64,000 nucleotides of DNA from an uncultured Aeriscardovia sp. (lineage in GTDB: Bacteria; Actinomycetota; Actinomycetes; Actinomycetales; Bifidobacteriaceae), in the NCBI GenBank assembly GCA_903789535.1, contig CAIFES010000003.1, forward strand, positions 147,054 to 211,053, in the 5' to 3' direction. Of the stretch, positions 54,920 to 64,000 are shown piece after piece (positions within the stretch are counted from its first letter, which is position 1; each line of letters starts with the position of its first letter). The position numbers and the translations under genes are program-made. The notes under the pieces were generated by a model. That model was not told the DNA's origin. It ran no database searches and was given only the letters and a program-made list of their open reading frames with translations.

Positions 54920-57544
54920 ATGACCAACGGCTACGTCGAGCGGAAGTCGCCGGGCCGATGGCGCAAGACGGCCAAAGAACTGCTCCGCACAGGCGGCGCC
55001 GCCTCGGGCATGACCGCGGACACGGGCGCGCCCGCACCGCTTTCCGGCGCGGCCACGGGCATCACCGTGGGTGCCGGGTCGACCACCAAGGATCTCGCCG
55101 CGCACGGCATCAGCCCGCATGCGCGCGTCATCACCGACCCGGAGACAGGCCGGGAGCGCACCATCGCCGCCTACGAGGACCCGGCCCACCCCGGCCTCAA
55201 CCGCAACGGCGAGCCGCTGCTGGGCGACACACGCGACGCGTTCCGGCCCGCCACCGGCGACATCCCCACCGATCCGGGCGTCTACAAATGGCGTGACGGC
55301 ACAGGACGCGTCATCTACGTCGGCAAGGCCAAGAACCTGCGCCAGCGGCTCACCTACTATTTCCAGCCCCTGCGCCAGCTGCAGCCCAAGACGCAGGCGA
55401 TGGTGCTCACCGGCCGCTCGCTCGAATGGACGGTCGTGGGCACCGAGATGGAGGCGCTCACCCTCGAATATACGTGGATCAAAGAGTTCGACCCGCGTTT
55501 CAACGTCGTCTTCCGCGACGACAAGACGTACCCATATCTGGCCGTCTCCTTCGGCGAGGAGATCCCGCGTATCTGGATCACACGCTCCCAGCGCACCCAG
55601 AAGACCCGTTATTTCGGCCCGTACACGAGGGCGTGGGATCTACGCAACTCGCTTGACTCGCTGCTCAAGACGTTCCCCGTGCGCACCTGCACGCCCAACC
55701 GTTTCCGCCGGGCGCAGAAAGAAGGCCGGCCGTGCCTGCTCGCCTCCATCGGCAAGTGCAGCGCCCCGTGCGTGGGGCGCATCAGCCCTGCCGACCACCG
55801 CGAGCTGATGAAGAAGATCACCGCGGTGCTTACAGGTCGCGTGGGGGAGAAGTACATCTCCTCGCTGCGCCGGCAGATGGGCGAGGCCGCCGACCGGCTT
55901 GACTTCGAGAAGGCCGCAAGGCTGCGCGACCAGATCACCGCCATGGGCAACGTCATCCAGCAGAACGGCGTCGTCTTCCCCGACTCGGTCGACGCGGACG
56001 TGTTCGGTTTCGCCGGCGATGAGCTGGAGGCGAGCGTCCACGCGTTCTTCGTGCGCTCGGGCACCATCCGCGGCGAGCGCAACTGGAGCGTGGAGAAGGT
56101 CGAGGACGTCTCCGACGCCGGGCTGATGGGCGAGATGATCACCCAGGTGTACTCACAGATTGAGGGCGACTCGAAGCGCGAGGGCCTGGTGGACGCGCAG
56201 GCGGCGGCGCTCGACATCAGCACACAGCGTGATGCGGTCGCCGCGGCGGAGAACAACGGTGCCACCACGCAGGAGCGGCGTGCCCGCTCCACCCGTGAGC
56301 GTCATGAGCGCGAGTCCGTCACCGGCCGTGTTGACCTGTTCTCCGACTCGTCGCCTGTGCCCTCGGAGATCATCGTCCCGGTCCTGCCCGCCGACAAGGA
56401 GCGTCTGGAGGACTGGCTCTCCGGTCTGCGCGGCTCGCGCGTGGTCATCCATGTGGCCCGTCGCGGTGACAAGAAGAATCTCATGGACCGGGCGGTCGCC
56501 AACGCGAAGCTCGCCCTGACCCAGTCCAAGTCGCGGCGGACCTCGAGCCTGGCGGCACGCCAGGAGGCGATGAACGACATCAAGGACCAGCTCGGCCTCA
56601 CACAGGCACCCCTGCGCATCGAGGGCTACGATGTGTCCAACGCGGCCGGTGGCGGCTATCAGGTCGCCTCGATGGTCGTGTTCGAGGACGGCATGGCACG
56701 CCGGTCGGAATACCGCCGCTTCTCCATCAAGGGCGGCACGGGCCGTGACGGCTCGCTCGACGATCTGTCCGCCTTGTACCAGACGATGACGCGCCGGTTC
56801 CGCCATGGCAACATCGCCGGTGATTCGGGCGACTCCATCGAGGCCGAGCGCCGCATCGAGAAGGCGGAGAATGCTGCCTCCGGCGGAAAAGCCGGTGCCG
56901 GACAGCAGAGGGTCGGAACCACCATCTCCGACGCGCTCGGATCGGACAGCGCGGACGAGATCGTCCAGCAGGACACCCGTGCGCACCACTTCGCCTACAA
57001 GCCCAACCTCATCGTCGTCGACGGCGGTGCAGGCCAGGTCAAGGCCGTGCAGAAGGCGCTCGACGACTGCGGTGTGCATGATGTGGCCGTGTGTGGTCTC
57101 GCCAAACGTCTTGAGGAGGTATGGCTGCCGGGGGAGGACTACCCGCTCATCCTCGACCGCCAGTCGCAGGGCATGTATCTGCTCCAGAGGGTGCGCGACG
57201 AGTCCCATCGTTTCGCCATCACCTACCATCGCACACGCCGGCGCAAAGGTCAGATCTCCTCGGTGCTCGACTCCGTGCCGGGCATCGGCACCGCCTACGC
57301 TAACCGGCTGCGCGCCCACTTCGGCTCCATGAGGAAGATGCGCGAGGCCTCGCTCGAACAGCTCGAGCAGGTCAAAGGTCTGGGTCCCGCCCGGGCGAGG
57401 AAGGTCTACGACGCGCTCCATCCCGGTGATACACCCCATGACGAGGGTGATACGTCCCATCGTGGCAGTGACGCAGACAAGAGCGCAGGTGGCACAGGTG
57501 CCGACAGCCGCGGTCCGCAGGGTGGCCCGGTCGCAGACGAGTAG
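54920..57544 (+). CDS. uvrC: Excinuclease ABC subunit C
   Basis: An 874-residue dual-incision nuclease. The N-terminal GIY-YIG domain starts near residue 120 (PGVYKWRDGTGRVIYVGKAK). The UVR motif for UvrB is AADRLDFEKAARLRDQI, the RNase H-like second nuclease has IEGYDVSNAAGGGYQVAS and VVDGGAGQVKA, and tandem HhH elements (VPGIGTAYANRLRAHFG, VKGLGPARARKVYDAL) end the core. UvrC is usually ~600-700 residues. Here a ~115-residue N-terminal extension, an insertion near 625-690 and a polar C-terminal tail are added. AAAGGAGCAGCG precedes the ATG. Confidence 0.95.
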   Translation: MTNGYVERKSPGRWRKTAKELLRTGGAASGMTADTGAPAPLSGAATGITVGAGSTTKDLAAHGISPHARVITDPETGRERTIAAYEDPAHPGLNRNGEPLLGDTRDAFRPATGDIPTDPGVYKWRDGTGRVIYVGKAKNLRQRLTYYFQPLRQLQPKTQAMVLTGRSLEWTVVGTEMEALTLEYTWIKEFDPRFNVVFRDDKTYPYLAVSFGEEIPRIWITRSQRTQKTRYFGPYTRAWDLRNSLDSLLKTFPVRTCTPNRFRRAQKEGRPCLLASIGKCSAPCVGRISPADHRELMKKITAVLTGRVGEKYISSLRRQMGEAADRLDFEKAARLRDQITAMGNVIQQNGVVFPDSVDADVFGFAGDELEASVHAFFVRSGTIRGERNWSVEKVEDVSDAGLMGEMITQVYSQIEGDSKREGLVDAQAAALDISTQRDAVAAAENNGATTQERRARSTRERHERESVTGRVDLFSDSSPVPSEIIVPVLPADKERLEDWLSGLRGSRVVIHVARRGDKKNLMDRAVANAKLALTQSKSRRTSSLAARQEAMNDIKDQLGLTQAPLRIEGYDVSNAAGGGYQVASMVVFEDGMARRSEYRRFSIKGGTGRDGSLDDLSALYQTMTRRFRHGNIAGDSGDSIEAERRIEKAENAASGGKAGAGQQRVGTTISDALGSDSADEIVQQDTRAHHFAYKPNLIVVDGGAGQVKAVQKALDDCGVHDVAVCGLAKRLEEVWLPGEDYPLILDRQSQGMYLLQRVRDESHRFAITYHRTRRRKGQISSVLDSVPGIGTAYANRLRAHFGSMRKMREASLEQLEQVKGLGPARARKVYDALHPGDTPHDEGDTSHRGSDADKSAGGTGADSRGPQGGPVADE

Positions 57545-57627
57545 AGTGGGCAGACAGCGGGCGGTCCCTGCCGGCCAGGCTGTCATGACGGACGGCGGGC
57601 GATGGCCGGCGCTGAAAGGAGAACGGC

Positions 57628-58719
57628 ATGGCAGATGTGGACATGAGTGAGGACGGCAATCCCACCATCTCCTCCGACGGCTTCGAGGTCCTGCTCGTGA
57701 CCGGCATGTCCGGTGCGGGCCGCACGCATGCCGCCGACTCACTTGAGGACATGGGATGGTACGTCGTCGACAACCTGCCGCCCAACATGCTCATCCCGCT
57801 CGTCGATATGATGACGAACTCCGACTCGGCCATCCGCAAGCTGTGCGCCGTCATCGATGTGCGGAGCAAAAAATATTTCCGCGGCCTCTCGCATGTCCTC
57901 GACCATCTGCGTCAGCTCGGCGTGCGCACCCGCATCCTCTTCCTCGACTGCTCCGACCAGGTGCTCGTCCGTCGTTATGAGATGGTCCGCCGTCCCCATC
58001 CCCTCCAGCGCGGGGGCACGCTGCTCGACGGCATCACCGAGGAGCGCAGGCTGCTCGCCGGCCTCAAAGACGGCGCCGACATCGTCATCGATACCTCGGA
58101 GATGACCATCCACCAGCTCTCCACCCGCCTGTACGAATCGCTTATCGGCAAGGGGCCGACCACCGTCTCCGTGCATATCTTCAGCTTCGGTTTCAAATAC
58201 GGACTGCCCACCGATGCCGACTTCGTCGCCGACGTGCGCTTCCTGCCCAACCCGTACTGGGTGCCCAGACTGCGCCACCTGACCGGCCATGACGCACCCG
58301 TTCGCGACTACGTGCTCAAATCCGCGGGCGCCACGAAATTCCTCGACGACTATTCTGCCGCCCTCATGACCGCCATTGACGGTTATTCGCGCGAGGACAA
58401 ACACTTCGTCACCATCGCCATCGGCTGCACCGGCGGCCAGCACCGTTCCGTCGTCATGGCCGGCGCCCTCGCCGACCGTCTTCGTTCGCATGGGTTGAGC
58501 GTGACCGTCTCCGACCGCGAGGAATCCACCCGTGCCGCCGTCCGGGCCGCGCGGTCGGCGCAGCCGACCCTGCCATTGCAGGTACCGTCCCAGCAAGTAC
58601 CCGCCGTGCAGACTCATATCATGCCGAACAGTGCCGTCGAACAGTCGGCGCAATATGCCCGGGCAGAACGATCTGCCGCCGGGCCGTCTGCTGCCGACGA
58701 TAGCGGAAAGGCGTGCTGA
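57628..58719 (+). CDS. rapZ: RapZ/YvcJ nucleotide-binding protein
   Basis: A 363-residue P-loop protein. In E. coli RapZ is an RNase E adaptor for GlmZ sRNA; in Gram-positives it is a GTP/ATP-binding regulator. Walker A is LLVTGMSGAGRTHAADSLE, with Arg for Lys as in many actinobacteria, followed by the hallmark MGWYVVDNLPP. The C-terminal domain has FSFGFKYGLPTDADFVADVR, LPNPYW and IGCTGGQHRSV. The last ~60 residues are a Gln/Ala/Ser-rich tail. GGAGAACGGC precedes the start. It overlaps yvcK by 1 bp in the conserved rapZ-yvcK-whiA order. Confidence 0.95.
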   Translation: MADVDMSEDGNPTISSDGFEVLLVTGMSGAGRTHAADSLEDMGWYVVDNLPPNMLIPLVDMMTNSDSAIRKLCAVIDVRSKKYFRGLSHVLDHLRQLGVRTRILFLDCSDQVLVRRYEMVRRPHPLQRGGTLLDGITEERRLLAGLKDGADIVIDTSEMTIHQLSTRLYESLIGKGPTTVSVHIFSFGFKYGLPTDADFVADVRFLPNPYWVPRLRHLTGHDAPVRDYVLKSAGATKFLDDYSAALMTAIDGYSREDKHFVTIAIGCTGGQHRSVVMAGALADRLRSHGLSVTVSDREESTRAAVRAARSAQPTLPLQVPSQQVPAVQTHIMPNSAVEQSAQYARAERSAAGPSAADDSGKAC

Positions 58720-59735
58720 TGGTCTCACAGAACAGACAGAAGAGCATGCAGAAGACCACACGTTCCGCCATGCCTGTCCACCGGCCCCTGCGCGTCGTCT
58801 GCCTCGGCGGCGGGCACGGCCTGCATGCCACGCTCGAGGCAATGCGACTGATCACCAGCGATGTGACCGCCATCGTCTGCGTGGGCGACGACGGCGGTTC
58901 CTCAGGCCGCCTGCGCAAGGAGTTTCCCGGTCTGCTTCCCCCCGGCGACATCCGCATGGCCCTCTCCGCGCTCGCCTCGGAACCCGCGCGCCGACGCGGG
59001 GTGGTTGGCCTGCTCCAGCATCGCTTCCACTGTGACGGCGAGCTCGACGGCCACTCGCTGGGAAACCTCATCCTCACCGCACAATGGCAGCGCAGCCGCG
59101 GGGCCGTCCTCTCCTCCATCAGCTTCGTCCAACAGCTTCTGGGCATCGACGGCACCGTCATCCCCGGTGCTGCCGTGCCGCTCGATCTGACCGCCCATGT
59201 GCGCAGTGATGATGGCACCGTTTCCACCGTCACCAGCCAGCGCGGGATCGCCCATTGCTCCGGTCGCATCCTTGACTTTTCCATCACACCTGACGACCCG
59301 CCCGTCTTCCAGGAGGCGCTCGACGCGATCGAACAGGCGGACATCATCACCATGGGGCCGGGCTCATGGTTCACCTCGCTGCTCGTCCATCTGCAGGTGC
59401 CCAGGCTCCGGCAGGCGCTGCGTGCCTCGCGGGCGCGCAAGATCCTGCTCATGGACCTCGTGCCCGACGCCGAGACGCACGGTCTGCGGCTGCAGGACCA
59501 ATATCAGCTTTTCCGTGACAGCCTCGGCGCGCCGCTTGACGCGGTCATCGCCGGACCGGAACGCGCGGGTGACGAGCTGGACCCCGGCCCGTCCACCGTG
59601 CTGCTGCTGCGGCGCCTGTCGGTGTACGGGCATCCCGAGCAGCATGACCGTGTCCGCCTCGCCGCCGCCCTCAAGGATGCGATCGACGAGGTGTATGAGG
59701 ATGATGGGACGACCGCCCTGCCGGAACCTCGGTGA
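58719..59735 (+). CDS. yvcK: YvcK/CofD-like gluconeogenesis factor
   Basis: A 338-residue CofD-like protein that binds UDP-sugars and, in Bacillus and mycobacteria, controls cell shape and carbon use. Family motifs: RVVCLGGGHGLHATLEAMR, CVGDDGGSSGRLRKEFPGL, PPGDIRMALSAL and DGHSLGNLIL. DIITMGPGSWFTSLL is the second conserved block. The ATG at 58719 overlaps the rapZ stop (TGATG). Length is typical. The WhiA gene follows after a 191-bp gap. Confidence 0.95.
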   Translation: MVSQNRQKSMQKTTRSAMPVHRPLRVVCLGGGHGLHATLEAMRLITSDVTAIVCVGDDGGSSGRLRKEFPGLLPPGDIRMALSALASEPARRRGVVGLLQHRFHCDGELDGHSLGNLILTAQWQRSRGAVLSSISFVQQLLGIDGTVIPGAAVPLDLTAHVRSDDGTVSTVTSQRGIAHCSGRILDFSITPDDPPVFQEALDAIEQADIITMGPGSWFTSLLVHLQVPRLRQALRASRARKILLMDLVPDAETHGLRLQDQYQLFRDSLGAPLDAVIAGPERAGDELDPGPSTVLLLRRLSVYGHPEQHDRVRLAAALKDAIDEVYEDDGTTALPEPR

Positions 59736-59926
59736 TGCCTCGGAACGAGGAAGACTGATGGCTGTACCGGCCGTATCCACGTCCATCTCAACGGGTACTT
59801 GTTATAAAGAACTTATTCCGGTCGACATCCCGGTCGCCGGAGGGGAGAAGGATGGGCCGCCCGCTGGGAATCATATGCCCGGGCAGCGTGCTTTCTGTGG
59901 ATTCTGGCGGGTTGGAGGTCAGAGGC

Positions 59927-60898
59927 GTGACTCTTCAGGCAGTTGACAAAGAGCTCACAGAGGCGGAGACGAACGCCGGGTCGCAGGAGGCGCAGGCCGC
60001 CACGATGATCCGGTTCGGCGGAGGGCTGCATATCGTGCGTCGGCACATCATCGTCGAGGCGCAGTTCGACTCGCTCGAGGCGGCGTCATGGCTGCAGACC
60101 ACCATCACCGACCATTACCGTCACAAGGCGGAGATGATCAAGGTCATGAAGCCCGATGCCTCCGGCTCCCGTGCCCGTTACTCCGTGCGCGTCATCAATC
60201 AGGGCGGTGTCCTCGCGCTGCAGACGCATCTCATCCAGCTCACCAGCGTTGCCGGCAAGGCCAAGCCTGTCCCGCTGCCTGTACGCGGCCTGCCCGTCGA
60301 TGTGCTCGCCGCCGACCGTTCCGAGCTCGAGGGCGTGGTACGCGGCGCGTTCCTCGCTGGAGGGACATTGTCCGAGCCGGAGCGTGCCAGTGTGCTCGAT
60401 TTCGTCTGTCCCGGGCAGGAGAGCGCCGATGACCTGCAACGCGCGCTGCACCGTCTGGGCTATGACGCCCGGGTGCGCGAGACGCGTTCGGTGCTGCATG
60501 TGAGCCTGCACGATCCCGATGACATCCAGCATCTGCTCCAGCAGATCGGTGCGCCGCAGGCCGCCCGCGAGTGGGGCAGCCGTCGTCTCGACGGTGTGGG
60601 GCGCGGAAAGGCCAACCGTCTCGCCAATTTCGATGATGCCAACATGCGCCGGTCCGTCAAAGCGGCCGTCGAGGCACGCGAGAAGGTGCATCATGCCTTT
60701 GACGTGCTCGGCGATGATGTGCCCGACTCGCTGCGCAAGGCCGGTGAGCTGCGCCTCAAATACGAGTCGGCGAGCCTGGAGGAGCTCGGCCGTTACGCCG
60801 ATCCTCCCATCAGCAAGGATGCGATCGCCGGGCGTATCCGTCGTCTGCTCCAGCTTGCCGAGCGCGTCAGTCGTCAGCGAGAGAACCAGAAGGACTGA
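59927..60898 (+). CDS. whiA: WhiA, sporulation/cell-division regulator family
   Basis: A 323-residue DNA-binding protein with an N-terminal LAGLIDADG-like fold and a C-terminal helix-turn-helix. In Streptomyces it works with WhiB in division control; in non-sporulating bacteria it affects chromosome segregation and division. The frame opens at 59852, but the GTG at 59927 is preceded by GGAGGTCAGAGGC and gives the family length. Recognisable blocks are VRGAFLAGGTLSEPERA, NRLANFDDANMRRSVKAA and the HTH region ELGRYADPPISKDAIAGRI. It is third in the rapZ-yvcK-whiA cassette. Confidence 0.94.
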   Translation: MTLQAVDKELTEAETNAGSQEAQAATMIRFGGGLHIVRRHIIVEAQFDSLEAASWLQTTITDHYRHKAEMIKVMKPDASGSRARYSVRVINQGGVLALQTHLIQLTSVAGKAKPVPLPVRGLPVDVLAADRSELEGVVRGAFLAGGTLSEPERASVLDFVCPGQESADDLQRALHRLGYDARVRETRSVLHVSLHDPDDIQHLLQQIGAPQAAREWGSRRLDGVGRGKANRLANFDDANMRRSVKAAVEAREKVHHAFDVLGDDVPDSLRKAGELRLKYESASLEELGRYADPPISKDAIAGRIRRLLQLAERVSRQRENQKD

Positions 60899-61050
60899 GC
60901 CGGCCGGTCGGAGGACTCGGGAGCCATCAGGGGGTGCATGCGGCCCGTCCGCCCAGAGCCTGACTGAGACCCGGGGCTGCTATCATCTGTAGCGGAAATA
61001 CTTTCCCACCGACCGCCATGAAGACGGTCTGAAAGGATGAAGGAATCCGC

Positions 61051-62247
61051 ATGAAGACGCTCAAGGATCTCGGTGATCTGAGCGGCAAGAAGGTTCTTGT
61101 CCGCTGCGATTTCAATGTCCCGCTCGATGGCACGACCATCACCGACGACGGTCGTATCCGCGCCGCGCTGCCCACCCTGCGCGAGCTGCTCAAGGATAAC
61201 GCCAAGGTCATCATCATGGCCCACCTCGGCCGCCCGAAGGGCAAAGTCGTCCCCGAGCTCAGCCTCGCGCCCGTGGCCAAGCGCCTGGGCGAGCTGCTCG
61301 GCGTGAACGTCACCCTCGCCCACGATACGTGCGGTGAGGATGCCAAGGCCAAGACCGACGCGATGAAACCGGGCGAGGTCGTCCTGCTCGAGAACGTGCG
61401 CTTCAACCCGGAGGAGACCAGCAAGGATCCCGCCGTGCGCGCCCCGTATGCCAAGAAGCTCTCCGCCCTCGCCGACGTGTTCGTCTCCGACGGCTTCGGC
61501 GTCGTGCACCGCGCCCAGGGCTCGGATTACGACGTGGCCAAGGATCTGCCGTCGGCCGCCGGCCTGCTCATCGAGAAGGAGGTGCGCAACCTCTCGCGCG
61601 CCACCGAGAACCCGGAGCGCCCGTTCACCGTCGTGCTCGGCGGCTCCAAAGTCTCCGACAAGCTCGGCGTCATCGAGAACCTGCTCGACAAGGCTGATCG
61701 TCTCGTCATCGGCGGCGGCATGGTCTTCACCTTCCTCAAGGCGAAGGGCTATGAGGTCGGCCACTCCCTGCTCGAGGAGGACATGATCGATACCGTCAAG
61801 GGCTACATGGAGACCGCCAAGAAGAACGGTGTGGAGCTCGTGCTGCCCACCGACATCGTGGCTGCCGACAAGTTCGCCGCGGATTCGCCGGCCGTGACCG
61901 TCGATGCCGACAAGATCCCTGCCGACAAGATGGGTCTGGACATCGGCCCGAAGTCGCAGAAGCTCTTCCACGACAAGATCGTCGACTCCAAGACGGTCGT
62001 GTGGAACGGCCCGATGGGCGTATTCGAGTTCCCGCGCTTCGCCGCGGGCACCAAGGCCGTGGCACAGGGCCTGGTGGACGCCACCAAGAACGGCGCGTTC
62101 ACCATCGTCGGTGGCGGCGACTCCGCCTCCGCCGTGCGCAATCTCGGCTTCAAGGATGACGAGTTCTCGCACATCTCCACCGGCGGCGGCGCCTCGCTGC
62201 AGTTCCTTGAGGGCAAGGAACTGCCGGGTCTGTCCGTCCTCGAGTGA
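61051..62247 (+). CDS. pgk: Phosphoglycerate kinase
   Basis: A 398-residue glycolytic enzyme that transfers phosphate from 1,3-bisphosphoglycerate to ADP, a main ATP-yielding step of the bifid shunt. [13 protein letters not shown] is the N-terminal signature. [39 protein letters not shown] and the C-terminal GGGDSASAV nucleotide site are intact. Full length. A ribosome site (TGAAGGAATCCGC) precedes the ATG. An intrinsic terminator separates it from tpiA. Confidence 0.97.
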   Translation: MKTLKDLGDLSGKKVLVRCDFNVPLDGTTITDDGRIRAALPTLRELLKDNAKVIIMAHLGRPKGKVVPELSLAPVAKRLGELLGVNVTLAHDTCGEDAKAKTDAMKPGEVVLLENVRFNPEETSKDPAVRAPYAKKLSALADVFVSDGFGVVHRAQGSDYDVAKDLPSAAGLLIEKEVRNLSRATENPERPFTVVLGGSKVSDKLGVIENLLDKADRLVIGGGMVFTFLKAKGYEVGHSLLEEDMIDTVKGYMETAKKNGVELVLPTDIVAADKFAADSPAVTVDADKIPADKMGLDIGPKSQKLFHDKIVDSKTVVWNGPMGVFEFPRFAAGTKAVAQGLVDATKNGAFTIVGGGDSASAVRNLGFKDDEFSHISTGGGASLQFLEGKELPGLSVLE

Positions 62248-62331
62248 GGTCGTGCGGACTGCAGCGGCAGACATGCTGTGACGGTCGTGCGCAGGGGACG
62301 GTGGGAAACCTCCTGTGCGCATGACCGCGAG

Positions 62332-62361
62332 GCGGGCGGACGCTTCGTCCGTCCGCTTTTT
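62332..62361 (+). terminator. Intrinsic terminator after pgk
   Basis: GCGGGCGGACG and CGTCCGTCCGC form an 11-bp stem (one G.T pair) around CTT, followed by TTTTT. An imperfect GTGCGCAGG/CCTGTGCGC hairpin lies just upstream (about 62287-62320). Confidence 0.88.
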
Positions 62362-62429
62362 CTGTGTCACGATCGTTCTGGATCTGAGTGGGCGCACTGC
62401 GCACGGTCGGATGCGGTGAAAGGTGAGTT

Positions 62430-63443
62430 GTGGCTGTTCGAACGCCGTTGATCGCCGGGAACTGGAAGATGAACCTGGACCATCTCCAGGCCACCTATTT
62501 CCTCCAGAAATTCGCCTGGCTGCTGCGCGACGCGCATTATGATTTCGATGCCGCGCAGATCGCCATCATGCCGCCGTACACTGACCTGCGCAGCGCCCAG
62601 GTGCTCATCGAATCGGAGAAGCTGCGGCTCTCGCTCGGTGCGCAGAACGTCTCCGAGATTTCGCAGGGCGCCTTCACCGGTGACATCTCCGCCGAGATGC
62701 TCGTCAAGCTCGGCTGCTCGTATGTGATCGTCGGCCATTCGGAGCGCCGCCGCTATCATCCTGAGGACGACGCCAATCTCGTCGACAAGGTGCGCGCGGT
62801 GCTCGCCGCCGGCATGCACCCCATCCTGTGTGTGGGGGAGTCACGCGAGGAGCGGCGCAAAGGCATCGAGCTCGACTACGCCGTCGGCCAGGTGCACGAT
62901 GTGGTACGCGACCTGTCCGACGAGGATGCGGCCAACATGCTCATCGCCTACGAGCCGGTGTGGGCCATCGGCAAGGGCAATTCCGCCACCCCGAAGGACG
63001 CGCAGGACGCCGCGCTCGCCATTCGCACGAGCCTTGCCCGCCTGTATTCGCAGGACGTGGCGGACCGCGTGCGCATTCTCTACGGCGGCTCGGCCAACCC
63101 GTCGAACGCGCTCAGCCTGCTCGAGGAGCCGGACGTCGACGGCCTGCTCGTGGGCGGCGCCTCGCTCGACTCTGAGCAGTTCTCGCAGATCTGCCGTATC
63201 GCCGCGCTCGTCTCGCGCCGGCGTCAGAAGGCGGAGGCGTCGCGTCTGCGCCGGGCGAAGGCCGCCGGTGCTGTGGCAGGGGACGGTGAGGCGGGGGATA
63301 TTGCCTCTGATGGCAGTGATGACGCCTCTGATTATTCCGACGATGCCACCACGGTCTCTGACGCGATCCATGCCCGTGTGCAGGGCCAGGTCAAGAGCGT
63401 GCAGCACCAGGTCAAGAAGATGAAGGACCGCTTCGGGCTGTGA
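62430..63443 (+). CDS. tpiA: Triosephosphate isomerase with C-terminal tail
   Basis: A 337-residue TIM-barrel enzyme interconverting dihydroxyacetone phosphate and glyceraldehyde 3-phosphate. Active-site residues are seen: Lys13 in GNWKMN, the catalytic His in VIVGHSERR, the catalytic Glu in AYEPVWAIGKG, and the phosphate loop LYGGSANPSN and LVGGASLDSEQF. TIM is normally ~250-265 residues. About 75 extra residues (Asp/Ser-rich, then HQVKKMKDRFGL) follow. The GTG start is preceded by AAAGGTGAGTT. Confidence 0.95.
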   Translation: MAVRTPLIAGNWKMNLDHLQATYFLQKFAWLLRDAHYDFDAAQIAIMPPYTDLRSAQVLIESEKLRLSLGAQNVSEISQGAFTGDISAEMLVKLGCSYVIVGHSERRRYHPEDDANLVDKVRAVLAAGMHPILCVGESREERRKGIELDYAVGQVHDVVRDLSDEDAANMLIAYEPVWAIGKGNSATPKDAQDAALAIRTSLARLYSQDVADRVRILYGGSANPSNALSLLEEPDVDGLLVGGASLDSEQFSQICRIAALVSRRRQKAEASRLRRAKAAGAVAGDGEAGDIASDGSDDASDYSDDATTVSDAIHARVQGQVKSVQHQVKKMKDRFGL

Positions 63444-63573
63444 TATATCGCTTTGTGCCGTCGTAGATGTGTAGGACGGTTCCATCCATTTGATGTTGGG
63501 CGGTATTCTCAACAATCTGGGCAGACCGGCAGGTAAGCTGAACACAGTTATCCGTGCATAAGGGGGTTTGGGC

Positions 63574-63822
63574 ATGCTGTGGCTCAAAGTCGTTCTTGAA
63601 ATCATCGTCGTTCTGGCGAGTATCCTGCTCACCATGCTCATCCTCATGCACAAGGGCAAGGGCGGCGGCCTGTCCGACATGTTCGGTGGCGGCATCGCCG
63701 CCTCGGCCGGCACCTCCGGTGTCGCGGAGCGCAATCTCAACCGTCTGACCGTCATTGTCGCGCTTGTCTGGGTGGCCGCGATCATCGCGCTCGGGCTGCT
63801 CGCGAAGTTCAACATCATCTGA
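63574..63822 (+). CDS. secG: Preprotein translocase subunit SecG
   Basis: An 82-residue inner-membrane protein of the SecYEG channel. Two hydrophobic helices (VVLEIIVVLASILLTMLILM and LTVIVALVWVAAIIALGLL) flank the conserved cytoplasmic loop HKGKGGGLSDMFGGG. Length and topology are typical. The ATG at 63574 follows AAGGGGGTTTGGGC. Downstream of tpiA as in other actinobacteria; a terminator follows. Confidence 0.95.
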   Translation: MLWLKVVLEIIVVLASILLTMLILMHKGKGGGLSDMFGGGIAASAGTSGVAERNLNRLTVIVALVWVAAIIALGLLAKFNII

Positions 63823-63895
63823 GCAGTGTGACCGGATCACCAGCGCCGATCCCATAATGCGGGAGGCACATGGTGGGCTGGAACAAGGCTTGCAG

Positions 63896-63922
63896 GACCG
63901 TCGGTTCTCCGGCGGTCTTTTT
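63896..63922 (+). terminator. Intrinsic terminator after secG
   Basis: GACCGTCGG and CCGGCGGTC form a 9-bp stem (one T.G pair) around TTCT, followed by TTTTT. Confidence 0.88.
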
Positions 63923-63925
63923 GTT

Positions 63926-63979
63926 TGTCCCAAAACCCTGATATCTGGGTTATAGGACATTTCGTGGTGTTTATAACCC
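63926..63979. repeat. Nested inverted repeats at window end
   Basis: TGTCC (63926-63930) pairs with GGACA (63955-63959), and AACCC (63934-63938) with GGGTT (63947-63951), around a central GATATC. GGGTTATA (63947-63954) can instead pair with TATAACCC (63972-63979). The alternatives are mutually exclusive. It could be a regulatory hairpin of the next gene or the end of a mobile element; no gene is visible here. Confidence 0.5.
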
Positions 63980-64000
63980 GTGGCCGGGGTCACGGCAGCC

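Noticed and set aside
59852..59926. Earlier ATG for whiA
   Set aside because: The extra 25 residues have no family match, and the GTG at 59927 has a clear GGAGG at good spacing.

Overview
The window reads as chromosomal DNA of a high-GC Gram-positive actinobacterium, most probably a Bifidobacterium. The evidence is the gene set and order (uvrA-uvrC-rapZ-yvcK-whiA-pgk-tpiA-secG; phoH-ybeY-corC-era; lepA-hemW; L25-S20), a fimbrial operon with a class C sortase beside a LytTR two-component system, homopolymeric G tracts, an actinobacterial LexA box and several probably leaderless mRNAs. The species cannot be named from the sequence.

Layout. 1-3.0 kb: tail of an ABC exporter, a YdeI-family protein, and an AgrC/LytTR-type histidine kinase and response regulator. 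3.0-9.6 kb: a divergent sortase-dependent pilus operon (tip/minor pilin, backbone pilin, class C sortase). Its upstream region holds a G9 tract and repeated TATTGCA motifs. 9.7-13.7 kb: a SpoU RNA methylase, a DHA2 drug-efflux permease, a repeat-rich spacer with a second G9 tract, and a two-gene AbiEii-type nucleotidyltransferase (toxin-antitoxin-like) module. 13.7-20.5 kb: an alpha-galactoside locus (LacI regulator, lipoprotein binding protein, two permeases, GH36 alpha-galactosidase) without its own ATPase. 20.7 kb: tRNA-Leu(GAG). 21-26.5 kb: HIT protein, PhoH, YbeY, CorC/CNNM, Era. 26.6-35.5 kb: oxidoreductase, acyl-CoA synthetase, L25, S20, LepA, HemW and a small membrane protein. 35.7-49.2 kb: heterodimeric ABC exporter, TrmI, GlnE, a CT398-like coiled-coil protein, a PyrB/PyrI-like pair, a LysR regulator and an ABC-F ATPase. 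49.3-63.8 kb: a TetM-like GTPase, SOS-controlled UvrA, UvrC, RapZ, YvcK, WhiA, Pgk, TpiA and SecG.

How the genes work together. The pilus operon and its neighbouring two-component system look like one surface-adhesion unit. The LacI locus imports and hydrolyses raffinose/melibiose-type sugars, probably with an ATPase encoded elsewhere. Most of the remainder is translation, ribosome maturation, DNA repair and central glycolysis in tightly overlapping operons.

Most notable observations: (1) a PyrB homologue that keeps the carbamoyl-phosphate site but has lost the residues that normally bind aspartate, next to an apparently intact PyrI; (2) a G9 tract and TATTGCA repeats in the pilus/two-component intergenic region; (3) an AbiEii-like module with an unrecognised partner; (4) five starts with a -10-like hexamer 7-8 nt upstream and no ribosome binding site; (5) long low-complexity extensions on many housekeeping enzymes.
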